DNA from: Polaromonas sp.
GTDB lineage: Bacteria > Pseudomonadota > Gammaproteobacteria > Burkholderiales > Burkholderiaceae_C
NCBI GenBank assembly: GCA_014376885.1
Contig: JACMQR010000038.1
Location: 1-6,053, forward strand
DNA length: 6,053 nt
Reading direction: 5' to 3'
Part shown: piece after piece, positions 1-5,229 of the stretch
Layout of the letters: the number at the start of each line of letters is the position of its first letter
How positions within the stretch are numbered: position 1 is the first letter of the stretch
The notes under the pieces: model-generated
Database searches by the model: none
Seen by the model: only the letters and a program-made list of their open reading frames with translations
Told to the model about the DNA's origin: nothing
Translations under genes and position numbers: made by a program

Positions 1-411
1 GGCTGCGCCATCCGTGACTACTTCGAGCGGGAAGGGGAGGCGAGTTTTCGCGATGTCGAGGAATCGGTGATTGACGAGCTGTCCGGCCTGACAGCGGGCA
101 GGGTGCTTTCGACCGGTGGCGGTGCGGTGCTGCGTCCGGCCAACCGCCAGCGCCTGCGTGGCCGGGGTCAGGTGGTGTACCTGCATTCCTCGCCCGAGGA
201 GCTGTTTCGCCGGCTCCGGCACGATGTCAGCCGGCCGCTGCTGCAGGTGGCCGACCCGCTGGGCCGGCTGCGCGAGCTGTATGCGCAGCGCGACCCGCTG
301 TACCGCGAAAGCGCGCATTTCGTGATCGAGACCGGCCGCCCCTCGGTGTCCACGCTGGTCAACATGATTGCCATGCAACTCGAACTGGCGGGCCTTGTTT
401 CCGAGCCCTGA
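1..411 (+). CDS. aroK: Shikimate kinase, C-terminal part (5' end outside window)
   Basis: Cytoplasmic enzyme that phosphorylates shikimate at the 3-hydroxyl with ATP, the fifth step of the shikimate pathway. The frame is open from the first base and gives 136 residues. The family is usually about 170-185 residues, so roughly 40 N-terminal residues, with the Walker A loop and the first shikimate-binding Asp, lie off the window. Visible family marks, by fragment residue: FEREGEASFR at 8-17 (Arg17 is the likely shikimate-binding Arg), the STGGGAV glycine loop around 39-41, the lid motif SRPLL with Arg78, and RDPLYRE with Arg102. A GTG at base 67 is internal and is not the start. aroB follows 120 bp downstream, the usual pairing in proteobacteria. 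Identification is secure; intactness of the N-terminus cannot be judged. Confidence 0.96.
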   Translation, partial: GCAIRDYFEREGEASFRDVEESVIDELSGLTAGRVLSTGGGAVLRPANRQRLRGRGQVVYLHSSPEELFRRLRHDVSRPLLQVADPLGRLRELYAQRDPLYRESAHFVIETGRPSVSTLVNMIAMQLELAGLVSEP

Positions 412-531
412 TGCGGGCGCCGGGCCGGACCGGGCAGCGTTGCTGGCCATCGCTCTGCGCTGCGGCCCTTTGGCGCCAGGTAAAACGGCAGTCCTTCCCG
501 GGCAGCAGAAAAGTGCCCCTACACTTCGTTC
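412..531. other. aroK-aroB intergenic spacer
   Basis: A GC-rich 120-bp gap. I see no convincing rho-independent terminator (no strong stem followed by a T run) and no open frame that looks like a gene. The only usable signal is a -10-like hexamer just before aroB, listed separately. aroK and aroB may still be co-transcribed. Confidence 0.5.
520..525 (+). promoter_or_regulatory. Putative -10 box for aroB, possibly giving a leaderless transcript
   Basis: TACACT matches the sigma-70 -10 consensus at four of six bases, including the key first TA and last T. It ends 7 bases before the A of the aroB ATG, so the expected transcription start falls on or next to the start codon. The stretch between box and ATG has no Shine-Dalgarno sequence. 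No good -35 box is visible: TTCCCG at 495-500 is weak, with a long 19-base spacer. Inference only. Confidence 0.35.
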
Positions 532-1653
532 ATGCAAGCAAATTCTCCTTTTTCTCCGGCACCGGCGCAGGTCCGGATTGACCTGGCCGAGCGCAGCTAC
601 CCCATCTTGATCGGCACCGGGCTGCTGGGCAACGCCAGCACCTTCCAGGGCCTGCCTGCCGCCGCTGCTGCGCTGGTGGTGTCCAACACCACCGTGGCGC
701 CGCTGTATGCGGCGCAATTGAGCCAAGCCCTGCAGGCGCACTACGCCCGGGTGCTGCTGGTCACGCTGCCCGACGGCGAAGCACACAAGAACTGGCCGAC
801 GCTGCAGCTGATTTTCGACGCGCTGCTGGAAAACGTCTGCGACCGCAAGACGGTGCTGTTTGCCCTGGGCGGCGGCGTGGTCGGCGACATGGCCGGCTTT
901 GCGGCGGCCAGCTACATGCGCGGCGTGCCCTTCGTGCAGGTGCCGACGACGCTGCTGGCGCAGGTCGACTCGTCGGTCGGCGGCAAGACGGCCATCAACC
1001 ATCCGCTGGGCAAGAACATGATTGGCGCGTTCTACCAGCCGCAGCTGGTGGTGTGCGACCTGGACGCGCTCCAGACCTTGCCGGGCCGCGAGCTGAGCGC
1101 CGGGCTGGCCGAAATCATCAAGTACGGGCCGATCGCCGACATGGCGTTTTTCGGCTGGCTGGAGTCCAACCTCGACGCACTGCTGGCCAAGGAGCCGGCC
1201 GCCTTGGCTTACGCCATCCAGCGCAGCTGCGAGATCAAGGCCTGGGTGGTCAGCCAGGACGAGCGCGAAGCGGGCCTGCGGGCGGTGCTGAACTTTGGCC
1301 ACACCTTTGGCCATGCGATCGAGTCCGGGCTGGGTTACGGCCAGTGGCTGCATGGCGAAGGCGTCGGCTGCGGCATGGTGATGGCGGCGCACCTGTCGGC
1401 GCAGCTCGGCCGGGTCGATGCGGCGTTTGTCCAGCGCCTGACCCGGCTGATCGAGCGCGCCGGCCTGCCGGTCAAGGCGCCGGTCTTGTCAACTGCCAAC
1501 AATGCGGGCCGCTACATGGACTTGATGCGCATCGACAAGAAGTCCGAAGCGGGCGAGATTCGCTTCGTGGTGATCGACGGCCCCGGCAAGGCCGCTGTGT
1601 GCGCCGCGCCCGATGCGCTGGTGCGCGGCGTCATCGACCTGTGCTGCGCCTGA
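532..1653 (+). CDS. aroB: 3-dehydroquinate synthase
   Basis: Cytoplasmic NAD- and divalent-metal-dependent enzyme that converts DAHP to 3-dehydroquinate, the second step of the shikimate pathway. The 373-residue length is normal for the family. Clear marks: the dinucleotide-binding [13 protein letters not shown] at 111-123, [25 protein letters not shown] around 138-162 (split here as [14 protein letters not shown] and [11 protein letters not shown]), AEIIKYG with Glu194, [13 protein letters not shown] with His257 and His261, and LHGEG with His274. Glu194, His257 and His274 are the expected zinc ligands, so the active site looks complete. The ATG at 532 is chosen because the N-terminus ([15 protein letters not shown]) then begins where family members do. 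It lacks a Shine-Dalgarno sequence, which fits a leaderless start. It lies between aroK and dgt in the same direction. Confidence 0.97.
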   Translation: MQANSPFSPAPAQVRIDLAERSYPILIGTGLLGNASTFQGLPAAAAALVVSNTTVAPLYAAQLSQALQAHYARVLLVTLPDGEAHKNWPTLQLIFDALLENVCDRKTVLFALGGGVVGDMAGFAAASYMRGVPFVQVPTTLLAQVDSSVGGKTAINHPLGKNMIGAFYQPQLVVCDLDALQTLPGRELSAGLAEIIKYGPIADMAFFGWLESNLDALLAKEPAALAYAIQRSCEIKAWVVSQDEREAGLRAVLNFGHTFGHAIESGLGYGQWLHGEGVGCGMVMAAHLSAQLGRVDAAFVQRLTRLIERAGLPVKAPVLSTANNAGRYMDLMRIDKKSEAGEIRFVVIDGPGKAAVCAAPDALVRGVIDLCCA

Positions 1654-1672
1654 TTGGCGGAGCGCTTAACCA

Positions 1673-1725
1673 CTATGAAATCAATAGCTGACTATGACCG
1701 CTGGTTGTGCGCTATAAGCCTTTTT
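1673..1725 (+). repeat. Degenerate copy of a Comamonadaceae-type intergenic repeat
   Basis: The aroB-dgt gap contains CTATGAAATCAATAGCTG followed, after about 20 bases, by GCGCTATAAGCCTTTTT. From memory, Comamonadaceae genomes carry many intergenic elements with a left part like CTATnAAnnnAATAGCTGC and a right part like GCGCTAGAGGCCTTTTT. This looks like a decayed member. ATAGC (1684-1688) and GCTAT (1711-1715) form a short inverted repeat, and the element ends in a T run. It might act as a weak terminator or processing site between the two genes. The family assignment rests on recollection, not on a search. Confidence 0.45.
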
Positions 1726-1738
1726 GACGCATAAAATC

Positions 1739-2935
1739 ATGAATCTGGCTTCTTATGCCTGCGATTCGGCGCTGTCGCGCGGCCGGCGCATCCCCGAGCT
1801 GGTGGCGCCGACGCGGTCGGACTTTCAGCGCGACCGCGACCGCATCGTGCATTCCACCGCGTTTCGCCGGCTGGTGTACAAGACCCAGGTTTTTCTGAAC
1901 CACGAGGGCGACCTGTTTCGCACCCGGCTGACGCATTCGCTGGAAGTCGCGCAGCTCGGGCGCTCGATCGCCCGCACCTTGCGGCTCAATGAAGACCTGG
2001 TCGAGGCGATTGCCCTGGCACACGACCTGGGCCACACGCCGTACGGCCATGCCGGGCAGGATGCGCTGAACGCTTGCCTGAAACAGCACAACCCGCACAG
2101 TGCCGGCTTTGAGCACAACCTGCAAAGCCTGCGCGTGGTCGACACGCTCGAAGAGCGCTATCCGCAGTTCGATGGCCTGAACCTGGCGTTCGAAACCCGC
2201 GAAGGCATCCTCAAGCACTGCTCGCGGCGCAATGCCCGGCATATCGACGCCAGAGAGCCGGGCGGCGTGGCGCGCCGCTTTGTCGATCAGACAGGGGCTG
2301 ACCCGGTTTGGCGGCAACCCAGCCTGGAAGCGCAGCTGGCCAACCTGGCCGACGAGATTGCCTACAACGCCCATGACATGGACGACGGCGTGCGCTCGGG
2401 CTTGCTCAGCCTGGAGCAGCTTGAAGACGTGCCGCTGTTCAGCCGCTTCCGGCGCGAAACGCTGGGCGTGCATCCGGCCCTGGGCGGCCGGCGGCTGCTG
2501 TTTGAAACCATACGGCGCATGCTCAGCGCCCAGGTGTACGACGTGATCGACGCCACGGGCCTGGCGCTCCAGGCGGCCGCGCCAGCGGATGTCGACGCGG
2601 TTCGCCAGCATCCGGCTCTGGTTTGCTTTTCAAGCCAGATGGCCATGGAGTCCGCGTCGCTCAAGGGCTTTTTGCTACAAAATTTGTACCGCCATCCGCA
2701 GGTCGTGCGCACCACCCAGGCCGCCCAGCAGGTGGTGCGCGACCTGTTTGAAGTCTACCTGAGCGATCCGGCGCAAATGCCGCAGGCGCATCTTGACCGT
2801 TTCGGCGGCCCTGCTGCGGCACCGGCCACGGCCGCAAAGCCCGAGCGGATCGTGGCCGACTACATCGCCGGCATGACCGACCGCTTTGCCACCAAGGAGC
2901 ATGAGCGGCTCAAGGGGCATGCGATTTTCACTTAA
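1739..2935 (+). CDS. dgt: Deoxyguanosinetriphosphate triphosphohydrolase-like protein (HD-domain dNTPase)
   Basis: Predicted cytoplasmic enzyme that hydrolyses dNTPs to deoxynucleoside and triphosphate, trimming dNTP pools. The 398 residues show the family signature RDRDRIVHSTAFRRL at 31-45 and KTQVF at 48-52. The HD metal site is complete: His66 (LTHSLEV), His95-Asp96 (AHDLGH) and Asp205 (NLADEIAYNAHD). FEHNLQSLRVVD near 124-135 contains the conserved His126. The C-terminal RIVADYIAGMTDRFA is also typical. ATG 1739 is preferred; a TTG at 1724 would add five residues but overlaps the repeat remnant, and a stop lies just above it. Neither start has a Shine-Dalgarno sequence. Relative to my recollection of relatives, a few extra residues (about TGADPVWR, 185-192) precede the QPSLEAQL motif. 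The natural substrate of this 'dgt-like' class is often not dGTP specifically. Confidence 0.93.
   Translation: MNLASYACDSALSRGRRIPELVAPTRSDFQRDRDRIVHSTAFRRLVYKTQVFLNHEGDLFRTRLTHSLEVAQLGRSIARTLRLNEDLVEAIALAHDLGHTPYGHAGQDALNACLKQHNPHSAGFEHNLQSLRVVDTLEERYPQFDGLNLAFETREGILKHCSRRNARHIDAREPGGVARRFVDQTGADPVWRQPSLEAQLANLADEIAYNAHDMDDGVRSGLLSLEQLEDVPLFSRFRRETLGVHPALGGRRLLFETIRRMLSAQVYDVIDATGLALQAAAPADVDAVRQHPALVCFSSQMAMESASLKGFLLQNLYRHPQVVRTTQAAQQVVRDLFEVYLSDPAQMPQAHLDRFGGPAAAPATAAKPERIVADYIAGMTDRFATKEHERLKGHAIFT
2676..2688. repeat. AT-rich inverted repeat inside dgt
   Basis: TACAAA and TTTGTA are perfect inverted 6-mers around a single A. They sit in a run of AT-rich codons (ttt ttg cta caa aat ttg tac) within an otherwise GC-rich gene. 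The codons encode FLLQNLY, at the position of the conserved NLYRHP segment, so the frame is intact. Possibly chance. Confidence 0.4.
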
Positions 2936-3024
2936 GGGCCGGCCATGGGATTGCAGTGAAGGAAGGCAAGGCGGCCGGTGCCGGGTATTGACATGGCTGA
3001 GGTGTAAAACCGCGCCACTTCGGT

Positions 3025-3054
3025 TTCCCGAAAGCGACATGACTGTTCTAAAAT
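3025..3054 (+). promoter_or_regulatory. Putative sigma-70 promoter for the substrate-binding protein gene
   Basis: TAAAAT at 3049-3054 is a five-of-six -10 box. TTCCCG at 3025-3030 is a weak -35 with an 18-base spacer. The predicted start near 3061 leaves a short leader that still includes the ribosome binding site. Confidence 0.45.
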
Positions 3055-3064
3055 GTAACTTTTT

Positions 3065-3070
3065 AAAGGG
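3065..3070 (+). promoter_or_regulatory. Ribosome binding site deciding the ATG at 3078
   Basis: AAAGGG lies 7 bases before ATG 3078. This favours that start over the in-frame ATG at 3039, which has no purine-rich site and would bury the signal peptide behind 13 extra residues. Confidence 0.7.
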
Positions 3071-3077
3071 CAGCGTC

Positions 3078-4226
3078 ATGTTCAACCGCCGTCAGATCAT
3101 GGGGGCCAGTGCTTCGGCTGCGGCCCTGATGGTCAGCCCCGCAATTCGGGCGCAAGCTGCCAAAACCGGTCAAAAAGTCACCATCGGCCAGTCAGTGCCG
3201 TTGAGCGGCGCTGCCGACCAGATCGGTCTGGCCTATTTCAATGGCGCGAAAATCTGCTTCGATGCCCTGAACGCCGCCAATGGCGTGGCCGGCTATAAAA
3301 TCGAAGTCAAGGTGCTTGATGACGGCTACGATCCGCTGAAGGCGGCCAGCAATGCCAAAAAACTGATTGGCGAAGGCGTCGACGCCCTGTTCGGCTTTGT
3401 CGGCACAGCCAATTGCGATGCGGCCTACGCGGTCGCCAAACCGGTCGGCACGGTGTTTTTTGCGCCCTTTGCCGCCTCTGACGCGCTTCACAATCCAGCC
3501 CTGGCCAATGTGTTCCATGTCCGTCCTGCGCTGGCTGACGAGGCCTACAAGTTGGTGCAGCATTGCGCCACGCTCAACCAGGATCGCATCGCCGTGTTCG
3601 CCGAGGACGATGCCATGGGGCGCGCCGGGCTGGCGGCCGTCAACCAGGCGCTGGTTGACTTGAAGCGGCCGCCACTGGTGGCCACCGCCTTGTCGCCGGT
3701 CAACAGCGACCTGGTTGAATCGGCGGTTGACCAGCTAAGACGGGCCAAGCCGCAAGCGATTATTTTGGTCAGCCTGTTTAATTCTTCGGCGGCTTTTGTC
3801 CGAAAAATGCGCAAGGCAGGCTTTGTTGGCCAGTTCCTGACGTTTTCCGTGGTCGGCATCGACCCCCTGTTCAGCATCCTGGGCAAGGAAATCGGCGGCA
3901 TTGTCATTTCCCAGGTCGTGCCGTCTCCGCGCAACGCCGTCATGCCGATTATCAAGGAATACCTCAGTGTGCTGAACCAGACCGACCAAGCGCCGAGTTA
4001 TGAAAGTGTCGAAGGCTACCTTGCGGCCCGCAGCTTTGCTGAAGGCGTTCGCAAAAGCGTTGCCGCCGGCGGCCGGCCAGACCGCGCCGGGTTGCAAAAA
4101 GCCTTTGCTTCGATGCTCGACTACGATGCAGGAGGCTTTCGGATCAACCTCAAGGCCCGAAAATACGACTCGGTTCGCGCCATTGATTTGGTCACCATCA
4201 CGCCCGACGGCAAAGTCGTGCGGTGA
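3078..4226 (+). CDS. Periplasmic ABC transporter substrate-binding protein, branched-chain amino acid (LivJ-like) type
   Basis: Predicted periplasmic binding protein of the type I, Peripla_BP_6/LivJ-like fold, 382 residues, which is normal length. The N-terminus is a signal peptide: NRRQIM at 3-8 with paired Arg4-Arg5, a hydrophobic alanine-rich stretch to about 23, and AQA (25-27) as a likely cleavage site. The twin arginines suggest possible Tat export, although the motif is imperfect. The mature part starts with VTIGQSVPLSGAADQIG (about 33-49), the usual first strand and ligand loop. It goes on with DDGYDP (about 78-83), the second lobe with IAVFAEDDAMGRAG, and a C-terminal YESVEGYLAARSFAEG helix. 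No permease or ATPase gene is beside it here; the flanks are dgt and a transposase. The ligand cannot be told from the sequence; amino acids, amides and aromatic acids are all possible for this family. Confidence 0.88.
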   Translation: MFNRRQIMGASASAAALMVSPAIRAQAAKTGQKVTIGQSVPLSGAADQIGLAYFNGAKICFDALNAANGVAGYKIEVKVLDDGYDPLKAASNAKKLIGEGVDALFGFVGTANCDAAYAVAKPVGTVFFAPFAASDALHNPALANVFHVRPALADEAYKLVQHCATLNQDRIAVFAEDDAMGRAGLAAVNQALVDLKRPPLVATALSPVNSDLVESAVDQLRRAKPQAIILVSLFNSSAAFVRKMRKAGFVGQFLTFSVVGIDPLFSILGKEIGGIVISQVVPSPRNAVMPIIKEYLSVLNQTDQAPSYESVEGYLAARSFAEGVRKSVAAGGRPDRAGLQKAFASMLDYDAGGFRINLKARKYDSVRAIDLVTITPDGKVVR

Positions 4227-4250
4227 ACCGCTGACGGCGAAAACCCTGCC

Positions 4251-4260
4251 AGACCGGTCT
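4251..4260. repeat. 10-bp perfect palindrome upstream of the transposase
   Basis: AGACCGGTCT lies in the 65-bp gap between the substrate-binding protein gene and the transposase, 31 bases before the transposase ATG. It overlaps the first T of a -10-like TATCAT (4260-4265). It could be an operator or simply chance. It does not resemble the AT-rich boxes on the other side of the transposase. Confidence 0.35.
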
Positions 4261-4291
4261 ATCATGGCCCAAACTTCCGGCAGTGCACTTC

Positions 4292-4996
4292 ATGGCCCGT
4301 CTTCCCCGGCTTACCGTTCCCGGATATCCCCATCACATCATCCAGCGCGGAAATAACCGGCAGGCCATCTTTTCATCAAGCGCCGACTACCCGATGCTGC
4401 TGGCGCTGCTGGATGAAAACGCGCGCAAATTCAGCGTCGCGCTGCATGCCTATGTGCTGATGAGCAACCACTTTCATTTGCTTGCCACGCCGTCCACCCC
4501 GGACGGGCTGCCGCAAATGATGCAGGCGGTCGGCCGGCGCTATGTGCGCTACTTCAATGACCGCCAGGCGCGCTCGGGCACTCTGTGGGAAGGCCGCTAT
4601 CGCTCGACGCTGATCGAAACTGAGCGCTACCTGCTGGCCTGCATGGTCTACATCGACCTCAACCCGGTGCGCGCCGGGCTGGTCCGGGCCGCTGCGGACT
4701 ACCCGTGGTCCAGCCACAGGCACTATGCCGGCCTGCAGGCCAACAAAATACTGACGCCCCATTCGCTGTTCTGGGGCTTGGGCAACACGCCGTTCGGCCG
4801 CGAGGCCGCCTACGCCGAGATGGTGCATGCTGGCACCAGTCCTGAACAGCAGCTCGCCCTGACTCAGTCAGCACTCAATGGGTGGGCGCTGGGCGGCGAC
4901 CACTTTATTGCCGAGCTGCAAAAGCGCACAGACCGCCGCTCGGTCAAAAATGCTCCAGGGCGACCCGTACTTCACAAAGCCCTGCCGGGCAAATGA
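4292..4996 (+). CDS. REP-associated tyrosine transposase (IS200-like Y1/HUH family)
   Basis: Single-strand DNA endonuclease/transposase of the Y1_Tnp superfamily, 234 residues, apparently intact. The N-terminal ARLPRLTVPGYPHHIIQRGNN is characteristic of this group. Catalytic parts are visible: the HUH pair His60-Phe-His62 in LMSNHFHLL, and Tyr120 in YIDLNPVRAGLV as the expected nucleophile by alignment to the E. coli RAYT. GTLWEGRYRS (96-105) and WSSHRHYAG (139-147) are further hallmarks. A C-terminal extension ends in a basic stretch with a GRP motif. The ATG at 4292 fits the family N-terminus better than the GTG at 4283. No strong Shine-Dalgarno sequence is seen. RAYTs usually act on short palindromic repeats rather than moving as classic IS elements; an AT-rich repeat cluster lies just downstream. 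Confidence is high for the family, lower for activity. Confidence 0.93.
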   Translation: MARLPRLTVPGYPHHIIQRGNNRQAIFSSSADYPMLLALLDENARKFSVALHAYVLMSNHFHLLATPSTPDGLPQMMQAVGRRYVRYFNDRQARSGTLWEGRYRSTLIETERYLLACMVYIDLNPVRAGLVRAAADYPWSSHRHYAGLQANKILTPHSLFWGLGNTPFGREAAYAEMVHAGTSPEQQLALTQSALNGWALGGDHFIAELQKRTDRRSVKNAPGRPVLHKALPGK

Positions 4997-5033
4997 GTTG
5001 TCCTGGGTCTGAATGCCAGTTGGGTTTAGTTTT

Positions 5034-5101
5034 AACCTGTCCCCAATTATGGTTTGGGTTGATTTAATTGGGATTAATTGGAATCTGACCCCGATTAATT
5101 G
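5034..5101. repeat. Cluster of direct and inverted short boxes downstream of the transposase (REP-like candidate)
   Basis: The AT-rich stretch holds related boxes in both orientations. AACCTGTCCCCAATTA (5034-5049) and AATCTGACCCCGATTA (5082-5097) match at 13 of 16 positions as direct repeats 48 bases apart. CCCAATTA (5042-5049) and TAATTGGG (5065-5072) are perfect 8-bp inverted repeats. TTAATTGGG (5064-5072) and CCCGATTAA (5090-5098) pair with one G-T mismatch. GATTAATTG occurs at 5072-5080 and again at 5093-5101. From memory, motifs like TCTGACCCCAATTAATT are common beside transposases of this family. The base composition differs sharply from the GC-rich genes. Confidence 0.6.
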
Positions 5102-5103
5102 TC

Positions 5104-5120
5104 TTGGCATTCTTTTTGCA
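5104..5120 (+). promoter_or_regulatory. Putative sigma-54 (-24/-12) promoter for gltB
   Basis: TTGGCATTCTTTTTGCA fits the sigma-54 pattern YTGGCACGRNNNTTGCW. The -24 GG (5106-5107) and -12 GC (5118-5119) are separated by exactly 10 bases, and TGGCA and TTGCA are both complete. The middle CGR triplet is not matched. Transcription would begin near 5131, giving a leader of about 95 bases. Sigma-54 control would suit a nitrogen-assimilation gene. No NtrC-type site is visible between the transposase and this element. Confidence 0.6.
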
Positions 5121-5145
5121 GTGGTTTATGCTCTCGCTTCAGAAG

Positions 5146-5229
5146 ATGAAGTTGAACCCTGGCTTTCAAGGCGCGTGGTTTTTTGCCAAAAGCGTTTTTA
5201 GTCTGCCCCACCAAAAGGACATGCCATGA
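5146..5229 (+). CDS. Possible 27-residue leader peptide overlapping the gltB start
   Basis: A short frame reads MKLNPGFQGAWFFAKSVF and then SLPHQKDMP. Its TGA overlaps the gltB ATG as ATGA (5226-5229), the arrangement seen in translational coupling. An in-frame ATG at 5128 would extend it to 33 residues, but it lies just before the start expected from the sigma-54 element. No good ribosome binding site precedes ATG 5146; AGAAG abuts it. No run of a single amino acid suggests classic attenuation. It could be chance in a short leader. Confidence 0.2.
   Translation: MKLNPGFQGAWFFAKSVFSLPHQKDMP
5213..5219 (+). promoter_or_regulatory. gltB ribosome binding site
   Basis: AAAAGGA ends 6 bases before ATG 5226. 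It supports this start rather than the out-of-frame ATG at 5221. Confidence 0.75.

Larger units (their letters stand above)
2936..3077. other. dgt to substrate-binding-protein intergenic region
   Basis: This 142-bp gap contains an 8-bp palindrome, GGCCGGCC (2937-2944), right after the dgt stop, then a promoter-like region. A TTGACA hexamer at 2988-2993 is a perfect -35, but no -10 lies at a usable spacing: TAAAAC at 3005 is only 11 bases away. No clear terminator for dgt is visible. Confidence 0.5.

Noticed and set aside
412..531. Rho-independent terminator after aroK
   Set aside because: The region is GC-rich with small complementary patches, but no stem is followed by a T run.
1053..1691. 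212-codon plus-strand frame overlapping aroB
   Set aside because: It is an Arg/Gly/Ala-rich frame-shifted reading of aroB with no family features, and aroB itself is intact.
1712..2611. Long open frame (299 codons) on the minus strand opposite dgt
   Set aside because: The plus strand encodes an unmistakable Dgt with all metal ligands. The antisense product shows no recognisable domain, and long antisense frames are expected in GC-rich genes.
2988..3010. TTGACA plus TAAAAC as the promoter of the binding-protein gene
   Set aside because: The spacer is only 11 bases, far short of the usual 16-18. The TAAAAT at 3049-3054 is better placed.
4283..4291. GTG at 4283 as the transposase start
   Set aside because: It adds only three residues (MHF) before the family-typical MARLPRLTVPGYPHH and has no ribosome binding site.
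4821..4838. TGGTGC-N6-GCACCA inverted repeat as an NtrC enhancer for gltB
   Set aside because: The half sites are in the opposite order to the NtrC consensus (GCACCA before TGGTGC), the site lies inside the transposase coding sequence, and it is about 270 bases upstream of the promoter.
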